The position numbers were made by a program, and so were the translations under genes. Source: Asterias amurensis (taxonomy: Eukaryota; Echinodermata; Asteroidea; Forcipulatida; Asteriidae). From it: DNA of 64,000 nt. Below are positions 35,401 through 42,539 of the stretch, piece after piece. The stretch's first letter is position 1, and each line of letters starts with the position of its first letter. Below the pieces are notes generated by a model. That model did no database searches. It saw nothing but the letters and a program-made list of their open reading frames with translations, and was not told the origin of the DNA. Location: NCBI RefSeq assembly GCF_032118995.1, contig NC_092656.1, positions 23,084,965 through 23,148,964 on the forward strand, read 5' to 3'.

Positions 35401-37353
35401 AAAAAGACCATGTTGAAAGATAGAGGTCCTTCAGATTTCAGCAGGTCCAGTAAAAAGCTGGTAGACTTTCATTCATACTGACTTGTCCTGCGGGCTATGT
35501 CACTGAAAAGCTGGTAGACTTTCATTCATACTGACTTGTCCTGCGGGCTATGTCACTGAAAAGCTGGTAGACTTTCATTCATACTGACTTGTCCTGCAGG
35601 CTATGTCACTGAAAAACACCAATGGGAACAACTGGTAATTTTACCGCATAATTTAAGTCAAAGTATAGCTTTGTTTTTGGAACCTTTTGATTGTTTTAAT
35701 CCTTCATCAATTTATATATATACAATACAACTAACCTGTGAAAATTTAATTTCTAGGTGGTCCTGTATTGGGGACATAAAAATTTAGTTCTTGTTGGATA
35801 ACTATACATTTACTTCAAAGTAAAATGTTTCTCCAAATCCTTTATACACTATTTAAAAAAAAAGTTTTTTTTCACCATTAATTTTAAGAGTGATTAACAA
35901 ACAAATACCTTTCCGTTTAAAAACCCTCTTATTTCCTCATAGGATGCGGAAAATCTTGAGCGTTACATCCAGTGGGCAGACGGCTTAATGGTGGTTTACA
36001 GCATCACAAGTAAACACAGCTTTAACTATGCCAAGAACCTTCTCCTAGAAATCTCAGAGTTACAGAAGTCGAGAGAGACCCATGAAGCGCCGGTAATCCT
36101 TGTGGGAAATAAGAATGAGATGGAGAGATATCGGTAAATATGCTGCAATAGAGGGCAGTATTTATGGGAAGACACAATAGACCTTATCGCAAATACTCAG
36201 TACACACGCTGTAGGCATTGAATGAGGTGCATGCGGGTCTAGCTAGAGCTCAAGTTTTATCCCTAACTAGACAAGCATGCACTCATTGACAATAGCTATC
36301 GCTTGCACAATGTGTATTTGCGAAAAGGTCTATTAGTGGTGCGGCAAAGCTAACCTATCGTGCATTTTGTGATAAAAACATCAAATTTAGCACATATGTA
36401 GAGAGTAGTATTCTGAACAAAACTGGATATTGGGATTTGTGTAATAGACTGTGCAACTTTTGCCCACATTCAAAATTTTTGCACCCATTGAAGAATGCAG
36501 TTTTGTTTGCCCGACTTTTATCTGGTTTCAGCCTTTTATTGTTTCACTCATGTAAAAAATATAGAAATGGTTACACACCTGTACTGACCCCTCCGTAATT
36601 ACTAATCCTAACCATAAACCTAAACCTCTAGATTTAGTTTGAAGCAAGCTAGCTAAATCAGTGAGACAGGAACCAGACTTGACAAGGTTCAAAGGCACAT
36701 TTATCTTCATAAAAATATTGTTCAAGTTTAAAGACTAGTCTTGTCCTCATTTTCAGCAGCAAAAAGCAAAGTAAAAATGAGGACACGTTGGTGTCTGTTG
36801 AAATCAACAGTTTAGCAAAGCAAAAGTTACACTGTAAAAGTATCTTGATAACATGACATTTTTTTCAATATTAATAATTTTGTTACCGTTTTCTTTTAAC
36901 TTAGCAGCAAAATAAAGTAAACAACGAAGACTCTTTGATGTGTGGAGATCAACCTTTTAACAGAGCAAAATAAGTCACACTTAGTTTAAAAGTAGCTCGA
37001 TACAATGACATTTTTCTTTTGTTTTTGTTAACAGGCAAGTCAGCAAGTTAGATGGGAGTTCACTGGCCACACAGTACGCATGCTCATACCATGAAGTATC
37101 AGCAGCAGGAGAATTTAAAGATGTAGAAAACGTCTTTCATGAAACTGTACGCGAGATTCGGCGAGAAGCCGACAGACATGTACCCCTTAAGCCGTTATTT
37201 ATTAGTGAAGAGAAGACCATCCCACCATCTCCACCCTCCTCAAGGAAAGACAGAGATCGTGCCAAATCTCCCCAGCCTAAGGCGCCCCGAGTGCTGCAAA
37301 AGAGAACTGTTTCCAGTTTTAAGTTTTTCAACAAGGGATTCAAAATATTTTGA
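8396..37353 (+). CDS. RASL12: RASL12-like Ras-family small GTPase (five exons)
   Basis: Coding exons 8396-8498, 14806-14862, 34450-34523, 35943-36133 and 37035-37353 join in frame to 744 nt (247 residues plus stop); all introns are GT-AG. The protein is a Ras fold: P-loop GSLGVGKS at residues 27-34, effector loop EYDPTLEDTY with Thr52 at the Ras Thr35 position, switch II DTAHGDAE at 74-81, G4 motif NKNE at 134-137 and G5 SAA at 164-166. It ends in GFKIF without a CAAX box. Family membership rests on this closing motif, on FHETVREIRRE and LFISEE in the tail, and on the exon order; RASL12 is the closest match I recognise, with RERG as the broader clade. These are cytosolic or nuclear GTPases lacking lipid anchors. 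Switch II and G4 deviate from Ras (see findings), so GTP hydrolysis may be slow. Introns are 6.3, 19.6, 1.4 and 0.9 kb. Confidence 0.9.
10461..10580 (+). repeat. Dispersed repeat, copy A (GAGAGATTGGCTG family)
   Basis: The segment with GAGAGAGATTGGCTGTTG followed by a GAGTTT/GCGTTTA-type block is shared with 44774-44880. Both copies translate to a similar short peptide (REIGCCQLGVYI), but neither has further coding similarity, so I read it as a transposon end and not a gene. Confidence 0.5.
10670..10797 (+). mobile_element. TTAA MITE, right-end fragment (M2)
   Basis: Begins at CATTTCAGAGGGAGCC and runs through ACAATGTTTTATACTACCAA to the terminal repeat AATTACCAATAGTGTCC, ending directly before TTAA. 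The left half is missing. Confidence 0.75.
10802..10881 (+). repeat. 40-bp direct duplication, two copies
   Basis: Two adjacent 40-bp units starting ATAACATTGAGATAACTGC differ by one base near the end (GGTTTTC against GGCTTTC). A recent tandem duplication. Confidence 0.9.
11934..12030 (-). mobile_element. tRNA-derived SINE
   Basis: On the - strand it reads GAACTGCCTCTAGCTACCGG, then a tRNA-like block with TAGTCTAGTGG and the pol III B box GGTTCGAA. The same head occurs at 20131 and 40645. No full cloverleaf forms, so it is not a functional tRNA. Confidence 0.65.
12066..12433 (+). mobile_element. TTAA MITE, near full-length copy (M3)
   Basis: 368 bp between two TTAA tetranucleotides. Left end AAACACTGGACACTATTGG; right end ACCAATAGTTTACAGTGTCT. 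Internal landmarks shared with other copies: CAAACCTGTGACAATTTGAG, the CACACTGAAGTTGTGTGC segment and TTATAATTATTTTGAG. Confidence 0.88.
13172..13473 (-). mobile_element. TTAA MITE, diverged copy (M4)
   Basis: In reverse orientation: TTTATTGGTAATTTTTAAACA at the low end, then GATAGTATAAAACATTGTG and AACGGCTCCCTCTGAAGTAA, and finally CTGGTCTTTGACAGTTAGC. Both termini have decayed, so the edges are approximate. Confidence 0.7.
14082..14375 (+). mobile_element. TTAA MITE, 3'-truncated copy (M5)
   Basis: Follows TTAA with AGGGAAGGTACACGTTTGG, continues through CAAAGACCAGTGTTCTCAC, and stops after GTTTTATACTATCAACAGCTC without the right terminus. Confidence 0.75.
14806..14862 (+). CDS. RASL12: RASL12-like exon 2 (effector loop)
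   Basis: Acceptor TTTCTTTCAG precedes CCCTGACAG; encodes ALTVKFITRRFINEYDPTL, the strongly conserved end of the P-loop helix and switch I. Donor G|GTAAGT after one base of a Glu codon. Confidence 0.93.
15520..15656. mobile_element. Palindromic MITE (GCTAGGTGGCAGC family), copy B
   Basis: Left arm AGGACGCTTGGTGGCAGCGG, right arm CTGCTGCCCCCTAGCGTCCC, joined by ATGTGCGCATGCTCAGAAC. A TTAA MITE fragment (M6) begins immediately to its right. Confidence 0.8.
15657..15800 (-). mobile_element. TTAA MITE fragment (M6)
   Basis: In reverse orientation: AGCATAAAAACCTTACTTGG, AACGAGCAGTGAAGAG and the AACGTTGTGAGAAA segment. The outer terminus is missing where it meets the palindromic MITE. Confidence 0.65.
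16030..16115 (-). mobile_element. TTAA MITE terminal fragment (M7)
   Basis: After TTAA it reads AAGGCAGTGGACACTACTGA, then TTAGCATAAAACCAG and GGTAACGAGTAATGGGGAG, and breaks off. About 85 bp remain. Confidence 0.75.
16842..17030 (+). mobile_element. TTAA MITE, internally deleted copy (M8)
   Basis: Both ends are intact and TTAA-flanked: AGACACTGGACCCTATTATT on the left, CCAATAGTGTCCACTGCCT on the right. The middle is reduced to about 190 bp in total. Confidence 0.88.
17300..17392. repeat. Dispersed repeat (TTACTTCAAAGTGAAATG family), copy 1
   Basis: Contains CATTACTTCAAAGTGAAATG, TTCTCAAAATACTTGCA and TTTTAAGAGTGGTTAC. Diverged relatives lie at 35800-35922 and 50085-50205. The boundaries and type of element are unclear. 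Confidence 0.5.
17502..17812 (-). mobile_element. TTAA MITE, long copy in reverse orientation (M9)
   Basis: TTAA followed by AGGCAGTGGACAATATTGAC, then AACCTTACTTGGTAACGAG, GATAGTATAAAACATTGTG, CGGCTCCCTCTGAAGTGACG and TTCGACGACCAATTTAGC. The far terminus is lost after GATACACAAGTGGGAAGA. Confidence 0.85.
18401..18490 (+). repeat. 20-bp tandem repeat, about 4 copies
   Basis: Unit AAATGGGTCAGCCTGACCGG, repeated with single-base changes (AACCTG, CCTAAC). Each unit contains the imperfect palindrome GGTCAGCCTGACC. Confidence 0.92.
19865..19935 (+). mobile_element. tRNA-like SINE fragment
   Basis: Contains GGAACTGCATGACTTGTAATC followed by GTTGTGGGTTCGAATCCC, a good pol III B box in tRNA-like context, but the A-box half does not form a cloverleaf. 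Confidence 0.45.
20131..20315 (+). mobile_element. tRNA-derived SINE with body and tail
   Basis: Head GAACTGCCTCTAGCTACCGG, B box GGTTCGAATCCCACCCGAGT, then a tRNA-unrelated body with AAAGTACTGAGTATACAGTG and TGAATATTCTTCATCC. The same body, diverged, follows the B box at 29596, and the head recurs at 11934 (- strand) and 40645. Confidence 0.7.
21046..22470 (+). repeat. Degenerate long tandem repeat, about four units
   Basis: Four blocks starting near 21046, 21697, 21989 and 22212 share GAGATTTGAAGG/GAGGCAATG, then a TGTTTTTC segment and CTTCACAACTTCAGAAC. Between them recur TCACAGATCACGT, AAATTCCCACGAGATTCA and GAGGTGTTTCTTG. Spacing is uneven (about 220-290 bp, 651 bp for the first). The first unit is enlarged by a palindromic MITE (21115-21262). 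No open frame is conserved between units. Confidence 0.75.
21115..21262. mobile_element. Palindromic MITE (GCTAGGTGGCAGC family), best copy A
   Basis: Near-perfect inverted arms of about 48 bp: left CAATGGGAGACTTTGGAACG then CTAGGTGGCAGCAGACTTAC; right mirrors these to CGTCCCAAAAGTCTCCCATTG. Centre carries GAGCATGCGCACAGGAC. Being the least decayed copy, it defines the family ends. Confidence 0.9.
22882..23149. mobile_element. Foldback element with TCTCGCGAGA sites, copy 1
   Basis: Left end AGACTTGTGGACAAGTCGTT, right end AACGACTCGCATGAAGTCT. Inside are several CGCGAGA/TCTCGCG motifs including TTCTCGCGAGAC at about 22971. G+C is far above the surroundings. A sister element lies at 24448-24661. 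Confidence 0.8.
23163..23198 (+). repeat. 8-bp tandem repeat TGTGACCA
   Basis: Four perfect copies of TGTGACCA followed by a partial one, directly right of the first TCTCGCGAGA foldback element. Confidence 0.9.
24448..24661. mobile_element. Foldback element with TCTCGCGAGA sites, copy 2
   Basis: Left end AGACTTGTGGACAAGTCGTT, right end AATGACTTGTTCACAAGTCT; homology of the arms continues inward (ATGTTTGTC and GACAAACAT, GTGATA and TATCAC) to over 40 bp. The exact 10-bp palindrome TCTCGCGAGA lies at about 24554-24563, flanked by GCGGAGAG/CTCTCCGC inverted copies. Confidence 0.88.
24914..25938. mobile_element. 1-kb non-autonomous element with TA-flanked inverted ends
   Basis: Left end TA|CAGTCGTTTGACCAGTTC, right end GAACTGGTCAAATGACTG|TA. 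The core TTGACCAGTTC recurs inside, at about 25099 (forward), 25521 and 25902 (reverse), so subterminal repeats are present. A TA flank and CAGT-type terminus are typical of Tc1/mariner-like elements. There is no transposase frame, so it depends on another element. Confidence 0.85.
26039..26223 (-). mobile_element. TTAA MITE, half copy (M10)
   Basis: Starts inside the element (AGAAAGAAGTAATTTTCCA), passes GAGGTCTCGAAATCCAGCAT and ends in ACAATTACCAATAGTGTCC. The flank is TTAG, one change from TTAA. Confidence 0.78.
28257..28620 (+). repeat. Degenerate repeat, three units
   Basis: Three blocks share GAAAAGCAGGTGGC...TTTTCG: at about 28270, 28390 and 28565, with GCAGAAAAA-rich spacers. A low-complexity imperfect tandem. 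Confidence 0.5.
29590..29750 (+). mobile_element. tRNA-derived SINE fragment
   Basis: B box GGGTTCGAATCCCACCCATG followed by a body with AAAAGTACAGTACACAGG and ATTCGTCATCCTTGACG that matches, with changes, the body of the SINE at 20131. The head is lost. Confidence 0.6.
30078..30350 (-). mobile_element. TTAA MITE, truncated copy (M11)
   Basis: TTAA then AGGCACTGGACACTATATCA, followed by AAATAATTGTTAGCATAC, ACTCCCTCTGAAGTAACC and CATCTGAAAGCACACAC. The distal terminus is missing. Confidence 0.8.
31467..31735 (-). mobile_element. TTAA MITE, diverged copy (M12)
   Basis: TTAA then AGGCACTTTTGGTAATTACT, AACTTACTTGGTAATGAGC, CATCTAAAAGCACACATC and AATACTGGTCTTTGGAAATT. Part of the middle is deleted. 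Confidence 0.78.
34450..34523 (+). CDS. RASL12: RASL12-like exon 3 (switch II side)
   Basis: Acceptor TTTTTGTTCAG; encodes EDTYSKEDVIDNQTMLVRLM then DTAHG. Donor GGG|GTAAGT, phase 0. Confidence 0.92.
34560..35225 (+). repeat. Minisatellite, about 12 units of 50-58 bp
   Basis: Unit of typically 56 bp, beginning GAGGTTTCCAACAGACCAAC and ending AACTTGTTGGCTTACT. Units differ by indels in the C-rich middle (CCCCTCCCCCTGCC) and by loss of TTGTT. It begins about 35 bp after the exon 3 donor. Confidence 0.95.
35453..35611 (+). repeat. 53-bp tandem repeat, three copies
   Basis: Three almost identical 53-bp units starting AAAAGCTGGTAGACTTTCAT and ending GGCTATGTCACTG; only one base differs (CTGCGGG against CTGCAGG). 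Recent amplification in intron 3. Confidence 0.95.
35800..35922. repeat. Dispersed repeat (TTACTTCAAAGTGAAATG family), copy 2
   Basis: ATTTACTTCAAAGTAAAATG, TTTCTCCAAATCCTTTATAC and AATTTTAAGAGTGATTAAC match the copies at 17300 and 50085. Confidence 0.5.
35943..36133 (+). CDS. RASL12: RASL12-like exon 4 (G3 to G4)
   Basis: Acceptor TTTCCTCATAG; encodes residues 79-142, including the LMVVYSIT strand and the VGNKNEM guanine-specificity motif. Donor CG|GTAAAT. Confidence 0.93.
36177..36334. mobile_element. MITE with terminal inverted repeats, copy 2
   Basis: Left end AATAGACCTTATCGCAAATA, right end TATTTGCGAAAAGGTCTATT, about 21 bp inverted ends. Better preserved than the copy at 860 and located 43 bp after the exon 4 donor in intron 4. 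Confidence 0.85.
37035..37353 (+). CDS. RASL12: RASL12-like exon 5 (C-terminal part)
   Basis: Acceptor TTTGTTAACAG; completes Arg142 and encodes 105 further residues and TGA. Contains the G5 loop EVSAAGEF, the amphipathic VFHETVREIRRE helix, LFISEEKTIPPSPPSSRKD and the terminal FFNKGFKIF. The tail is basic and Pro/Ser-rich with no prenylation cysteine. Confidence 0.92.
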
Positions 37354-38702
37354 AAAAAATTGGGCCCTGCTTTTTTGTCCTGAACCTTGCCTTGGTGTGG
37401 AGAACCAAGAATGTCACTTAACATCGGTTCTTCCAGTTTTGCTTTAAAAATGCTCTGAGATGCAATACAGTAAGGGTATGGAGAGCTTCCTTGACACCAA
37501 TCCATTTGAACTACCTACAAATTGTCAGTACTGGAAATGTAAAAACCAGCTAACCAACAGATTTTCGAATGGGATTTCATCTGACAGCAGAAACAACACC
37601 AGAAGTTAAACATGATATTTCTTGCAAGGTCTTCTGGTCAGCAAGATGTAAGCATGCACCACTGGATGAGGCCCCAGTTTACACAAGACTTAAAAAGGCA
37701 GAGCTTTGGTCCTGTATGAGCGGACTCAGTGTTTGTTTTCTCTACCAACACAAGGCGTCTGTGATTGCCAAGCTATGATTGCAGTCAACCTTGAATCAGC
37801 GGGGGAGTTCGGTCATGCACACCTGACGACTTCTCTTAATGTGGCAGGTGTCAATATCTTGGGATCAGACTCTTTCAAAAAGTCCATTCCTAGACCCTAG
37901 AAAAACAATTAAAGATAAACGACACCTCACTTGGTATTGGAACAGTAACACTTTGCTACAAAGCATTCAGTGCCCATTCACCACATTATTCCAGGTCTTC
38001 TGAATTTCCTCCCTTTGAAAAACTCAAACACTTTTGATCTCTGGCTGTGCTCTGTGGTCATATATGGGTTGATTGGGCCGACTCCAAAGCCCTTGCATGC
38101 CAGCAGCTTGAACAAGTTGTAGCCGCATTCTTTGCACTTCAGCTTCTCAGCCGCAAGTTAGGATGATTGTTCTCCCAAATTGTTAGTATTGCGATAAACC
38201 GCATGCCGAACAAAGATATTGACAAAATAAGGAGACTGCCAACATACATGTAGGGCCAGATAGCTAAGTTTGTAAAGCGCTATTCATATAATTTGGCAAT
38301 AATAAAATCCATACAAAATACAAACATGAACACACAAAAAGCCAGGGACATATGCCTGGAATTAAAAAAGTTTACCGAAAAACTGTAGCCTGAAGGCCTT
38401 CAATTCCAATATCTCTGGCCACATCAACAAAAATATATTCTAAATCTTTATTTATGTAAACCATTGGAGGCACATTGAAGAAGCCAAGCAAAATGTCAAA
38501 GGCAGGGTTTGCAATTGTTAGTGTCTAGCAAACAGGACCAGTTAGCTTGTTATTTTACTAGTCTGTCAGCTTTTGCACTGGTCGATATTCAAGTGAAATA
38601 GGGATGCTTTCTAACACTGAACTAGTCAGCCAGACCATTTGAAGAGAATTCTGACTGGTCCTCAGGTGTTTTAACTGGCGTTTGGCCAGTGGACCACTGT
38701 TA

Positions 38703-39082
38703 AGGGAGAACGCTGAAAGTTTCAGGGACCAATTTCATAAAGCCTGTAAGCACACAAATTTGCTTAGCATAAATTTTTTTGCTGGGTAAAAACAGGATTA
38801 CCAACCAAATTTTTATTTTTTTGCATATTGCTTGATACTGGTATTCAGCTGTTGTTTGCTTAATCCTGAAAATCACATGGAATTTGGTTGGTAATCCTGT
38901 TTTTACCAAGGAAGAAATTTCATGCTCAGCAAACTTTTGTGCTTACAGGCCTTATGAAATTGGGCCCATGTCTGTTGACCCCTGGTAGTTATGGTGATTT
39001 TCACGAGCCACGAAGTGAGGTGGTCAGATGGGCTAGCCTTTACTCGGGATCCTACACTCATTGAATTCCAGGCTGGGTATAA
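38703..39082 (+). repeat. Dispersed repeat interrupted by a foldback element
   Basis: GGGAGAACGCTGAAAG at the left and CATGTCTGTTGACCCCTGG, CACGAGCCACGAAGTGAGG and ATTGAATTCCAGGCTGGGTA at the right match, in inverse orientation, the uninterrupted copy at 45285-45428. The foldback 38725-38968 lies between the two halves. Confidence 0.85.
38725..38968. mobile_element. Foldback element (TGCTAAGCA family), copy 2, nested
   Basis: Left GGGACCAATTTCATAAAGCC, TTTGCTTAGCATAAATTT, CAGGATTACCAACCAAATTT; right mirrors these to GCCTTATGAAATTGGGCCC. Related to 1691-1924. Inserted in the larger repeat at 38703-39082. Confidence 0.85.
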
Positions 39083-40644
39083 TTATTAGCCCACTTGAGG
39101 GGCAAACATTCAAAAGGAAAATGTTGAGATGCTGTTGCTGCTTTACAAAGACAAATGGGCTTTGAGCTCATGAAATCATTTCCAAAGACTTGTAAATACA
39201 TTGTACACATCTCTGAGAAAAATATTACTCAATAATTGTCATGAAGTCCATTCATGTTTTATGGTGTACAAAAATTGTTTTTTTAAGGAAAATTATACCA
39301 AACTAATATGGGACCACACAGAATGTGAGCAAAAAACACCTGCAAAACTGTAAACTGTTGAATAATTCTTACAAATCTAATAATTTATATAATTTTTTTG
39401 TAAATTAAACCTTTGCCTTTGAAGAAAATCTCAAACAGAAGAGAGATTTGAATAAGGGAATCAATGTGTGGTAAAGAGGTTTTCAACTAGTGGTTTAAAC
39501 CCGCGCCGAGGCCTGGACTTGATCATTTTACCAAGAAGAAGTCGAGGTAAATTATCAAGAACCATGCCTATAATGATTCAATGATTTCTTTCACACAACA
39601 CCCCTCCAGCTATGAAATGGTTAGGTCCTCAGGTAAACAACTCCTTATAAGGAGATACTGTGCGCGTCGCGCGTATCGCGTGATGTTGCACAACTGTTTC
39701 AGCCGTTGCTCTCGACCAATAGGAATGAAGAAACTGTCTTGTGCAGGTGCAAGCGTGTGTGTCACGCCCATGTTATAACACTTTTTACTGGTGTTATATC
39801 ATCCGTTCAAACAACGCCTCGTGTTGCCCTCTCGACCAATCAGAATGGACAAACTGTCTTAGGTATTTATGAATGAGTAATTAACAGATATTTATTAATA
39901 AGTTATTTGACATGTGTGATAAGTACAGTCGTGGTCGGTTAATTGCTACTGTGGCTGTACCACATTAAAGTGTTATTATTAAGCAGGCTTCTCTTAGCAA
40001 CAGCCTTAGCCGTTAGTAGGGATATAGCTATATGAGGCCTTTTTCCGCTATTGAGCCCTGGTTAATGCTAAAAGCTTCTAATTTCCAAAGGTGGACATCA
40101 TCAAATTTCAACATGGTTCAAATCCACACTGCCCAATGCGATATCTGCTTTTTTGCTTCACATTTATTATGCTCATAAACGTGTAATTTTTTAAACCCAT
40201 TTCCCGGAGAGGAGGGCTGATTTCAACACGAGTCCAATTGCTTGAAAAATAGGAAAATGGTCTTGTTGCATGCACTGCAGTTGGTTGCCTCCAAGCTGCC
40301 TACAACAAGTTCCCTTGTGTGGCACGTCCCACAGTTAAGACTTAATTTTATGATTTTCTCAATGATATTCTCAGTGTCCATTTAACACTTCTGTACAAAG
40401 CTGCAGACCGTGCAAAATAAGTCCTGAAAACTGTACATTTCTGTAAGCAGACTACAGGGAACCTGACAAAGATGGCTGTAGTCGATATAAACAAACCCAT
40501 TGCCTAAGAACAAAATAAAGCAAAATTATTTGACATTTCTGTTTCATGTTTGCAAATTTATTAACTGTCTTCTTGCATCTGTTCATAAAAATGTAAGGGA
40601 ATGGGGATTGTAGTTTTTTTAAGAGGAAATGTACATATAAAGGA

Positions 40645-40750
40645 TTTGAACTGCCTCTAGCTACCTGGCAATCTCGGTTGTCTAGTTGGAAAGACACTGC
40701 TCTAGAATTACAAAGGTCATGAGTTTGAATCCCACCCGAGTAATATGCCT
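40645..40750 (+). mobile_element. tRNA-derived SINE
   Basis: Head GAACTGCCTCTAGCTACCTG, A-box-like TTGTCTAGTTGGAAAGAC, then GGTCATGAGTTTGAATCCCA and GAGTAATATGCCTGTG, matching 20131 in the same order. The B box is mutated (GTTTGAATC). Confidence 0.65.
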
Positions 40751-41894
40751 GTGATTTTTTTTTCACAGAGCTTGGCTACTGAGTACATGTTTATTGCTAC
40801 ACACATCAGTATGGGCAAATTTCATGATGCAAATTTCCATCTATTAAAATGTACAAATTGTCTTTCAAACAATGAAGTATTTACTGCTAATCCGGAGACA
40901 CACTATTTCAGAATGTTTCAACGTCTACATAGAATTACTATGTACAGATAGTTTTATTCTCAACTTCTATGCATTATGACAATTGACAATAACTTGTATT
41001 TCAAAAAAAGTTAATTTAGAGCCACTTCTTTTGGAAAATCACAACTTCAATTAAAAATTTAACTTCACAATTTATAGTACAATTATTTGATGATCATGTC
41101 CTTTTAAGAAAAAGATACCATAGTTTAATTTTTTTTTAAAGTGATCATTGTCAAATTGATGAATTATGACTTCAATGTTATGGCCTCCCTCTACATTTAA
41201 GCCCCTGGTCATTGCCTAGCTGCCTTTTGAAATGTTAGGGTTAGCTAGGGTTTAAATTGTACGCAGCCTGAGGGCAGTGATTTTAGCCTTGAACCAGTAA
41301 ACTACCAATAAATAACTGTAAATTCTGTTCAGAATTGCAATTTATTTTCCCATAAGACAAATGAGACTTTAAATCTTCTTTTAGTGCTTATTCAAATATT
41401 TTAGTTATAATGTCAGATTGTGAAGATAAGTTTTTTTAATTAAGATTCTTGTAAAATAAATTCTGGTCCAGTAAACTACAAGGCCTGCAGTTTGAGTCCT
41501 GCAGTATTGAAATTTACTGTTTGACTTTCATGCAGGTGTGCATTAAACTGCCATCACAAGACAAGACTTTTCAGTCCTGAAAATGGGCCTCTACAAATCA
41601 CATATTTCATATTTACATGTAGGTTTTAAATTTTTATTTTAAAGTTAACTTTGCTTGTACCATCTCACATATTTCTTACAACCTCAACCAGTCTACCATT
41701 TATACAATCTATTCATATCACTCTATGTAGTACATAAATATAATATAAAGGATAAAACAATAATGTGCTACTGTATTAAAGATTTATTATAACACAAGAA
41801 AAACAAGAAACAACAATAATTCTTGAAATAGAAAGAAAAACATGTAATTGGAAACCCCACAGTTTGTATTCGCTGTTCAAAAAAGTTTATACTT

Positions 41895-41965
41895 GTGTCT
41901 CCAATGAAAGTGCCCTTTTCAAAATGAAAATGCCCTTGCCCCCCTCAAACATGAAATTCCAGGAC
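41895..41965 (+). repeat. Dispersed repeat fragment (CCAATGAAAGTGCCC family)
   Basis: CTCCAATGAAAGTGCCCTTT then TCAAAATGAAAATGCCCTTG and CATGAAATTCCA match parts of 48016-48165 and 61227-61370. Confidence 0.6.
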
Positions 41966-42539
41966 AGAAAATTGTCTCAAACTTTGATTGATTTCAAGCC
42001 CTACCTAAATGTCCATATGGTAGTTCCAAGACTTTCCAGACAACTTGATAAAAATTTGGGTGATCTTTCACGAGTACCCCCAAAAATTAGGAAGAATATC
42101 ATGCCTGCAAAATGCACGGAGTAATTACTTGTCTCACATTTGTGAATAGTGTACATTCACTTTGTTTGTGAACAGAGCTAACACTAGACCACTGGCCCTT
42201 TCAGTGTCGGGCCAGTCAACTCAAGTCCAGTGGTCTTGTTTATTTCTTCAAGTCAACATCTTTGTCTTAAAAGAATGATATTCAAATGTCGTGTTGAGTT
42301 TGAGTCTCACAAATATCTTTCAATCCTACTGAGTATCACCCATAAAACAGAAGGGAGAAATATTCTCTTAGTGTGTGTTTAAGATGATAAAGATGTTTTC
42401 TCATTTTGGTTCTAGTCTCTTCTTATTTTGATTCTGGTCTTGTAAAATAAAATGTCGGTCCAGTAAAGATTCTGAGCTACATTGTTGTGAAATTTCCCAC
42501 AAATTTGAGTCCTACTAAATACATGTAAATCCTATCCCC

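Larger units (their letters stand above)
37354..42539. other. RASL12-like 3' UTR and intergenic region
   Basis: The first part is the RASL12-like 3' UTR; an AATAAA lies at 38301. The RASL12-like gene (+) and CHAF1A (-) converge here. It holds the nested repeat at 38703-39082, a doubled segment CTCGACCAAT(A/C)AGAATG at about 39711 and 39831, a SINE (40645-40750) and a repeat fragment (41895-41965). Reverse-strand AATAAA signals for CHAF1A can be read at 42239-42244 and 41783-41788. Confidence 0.55.
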
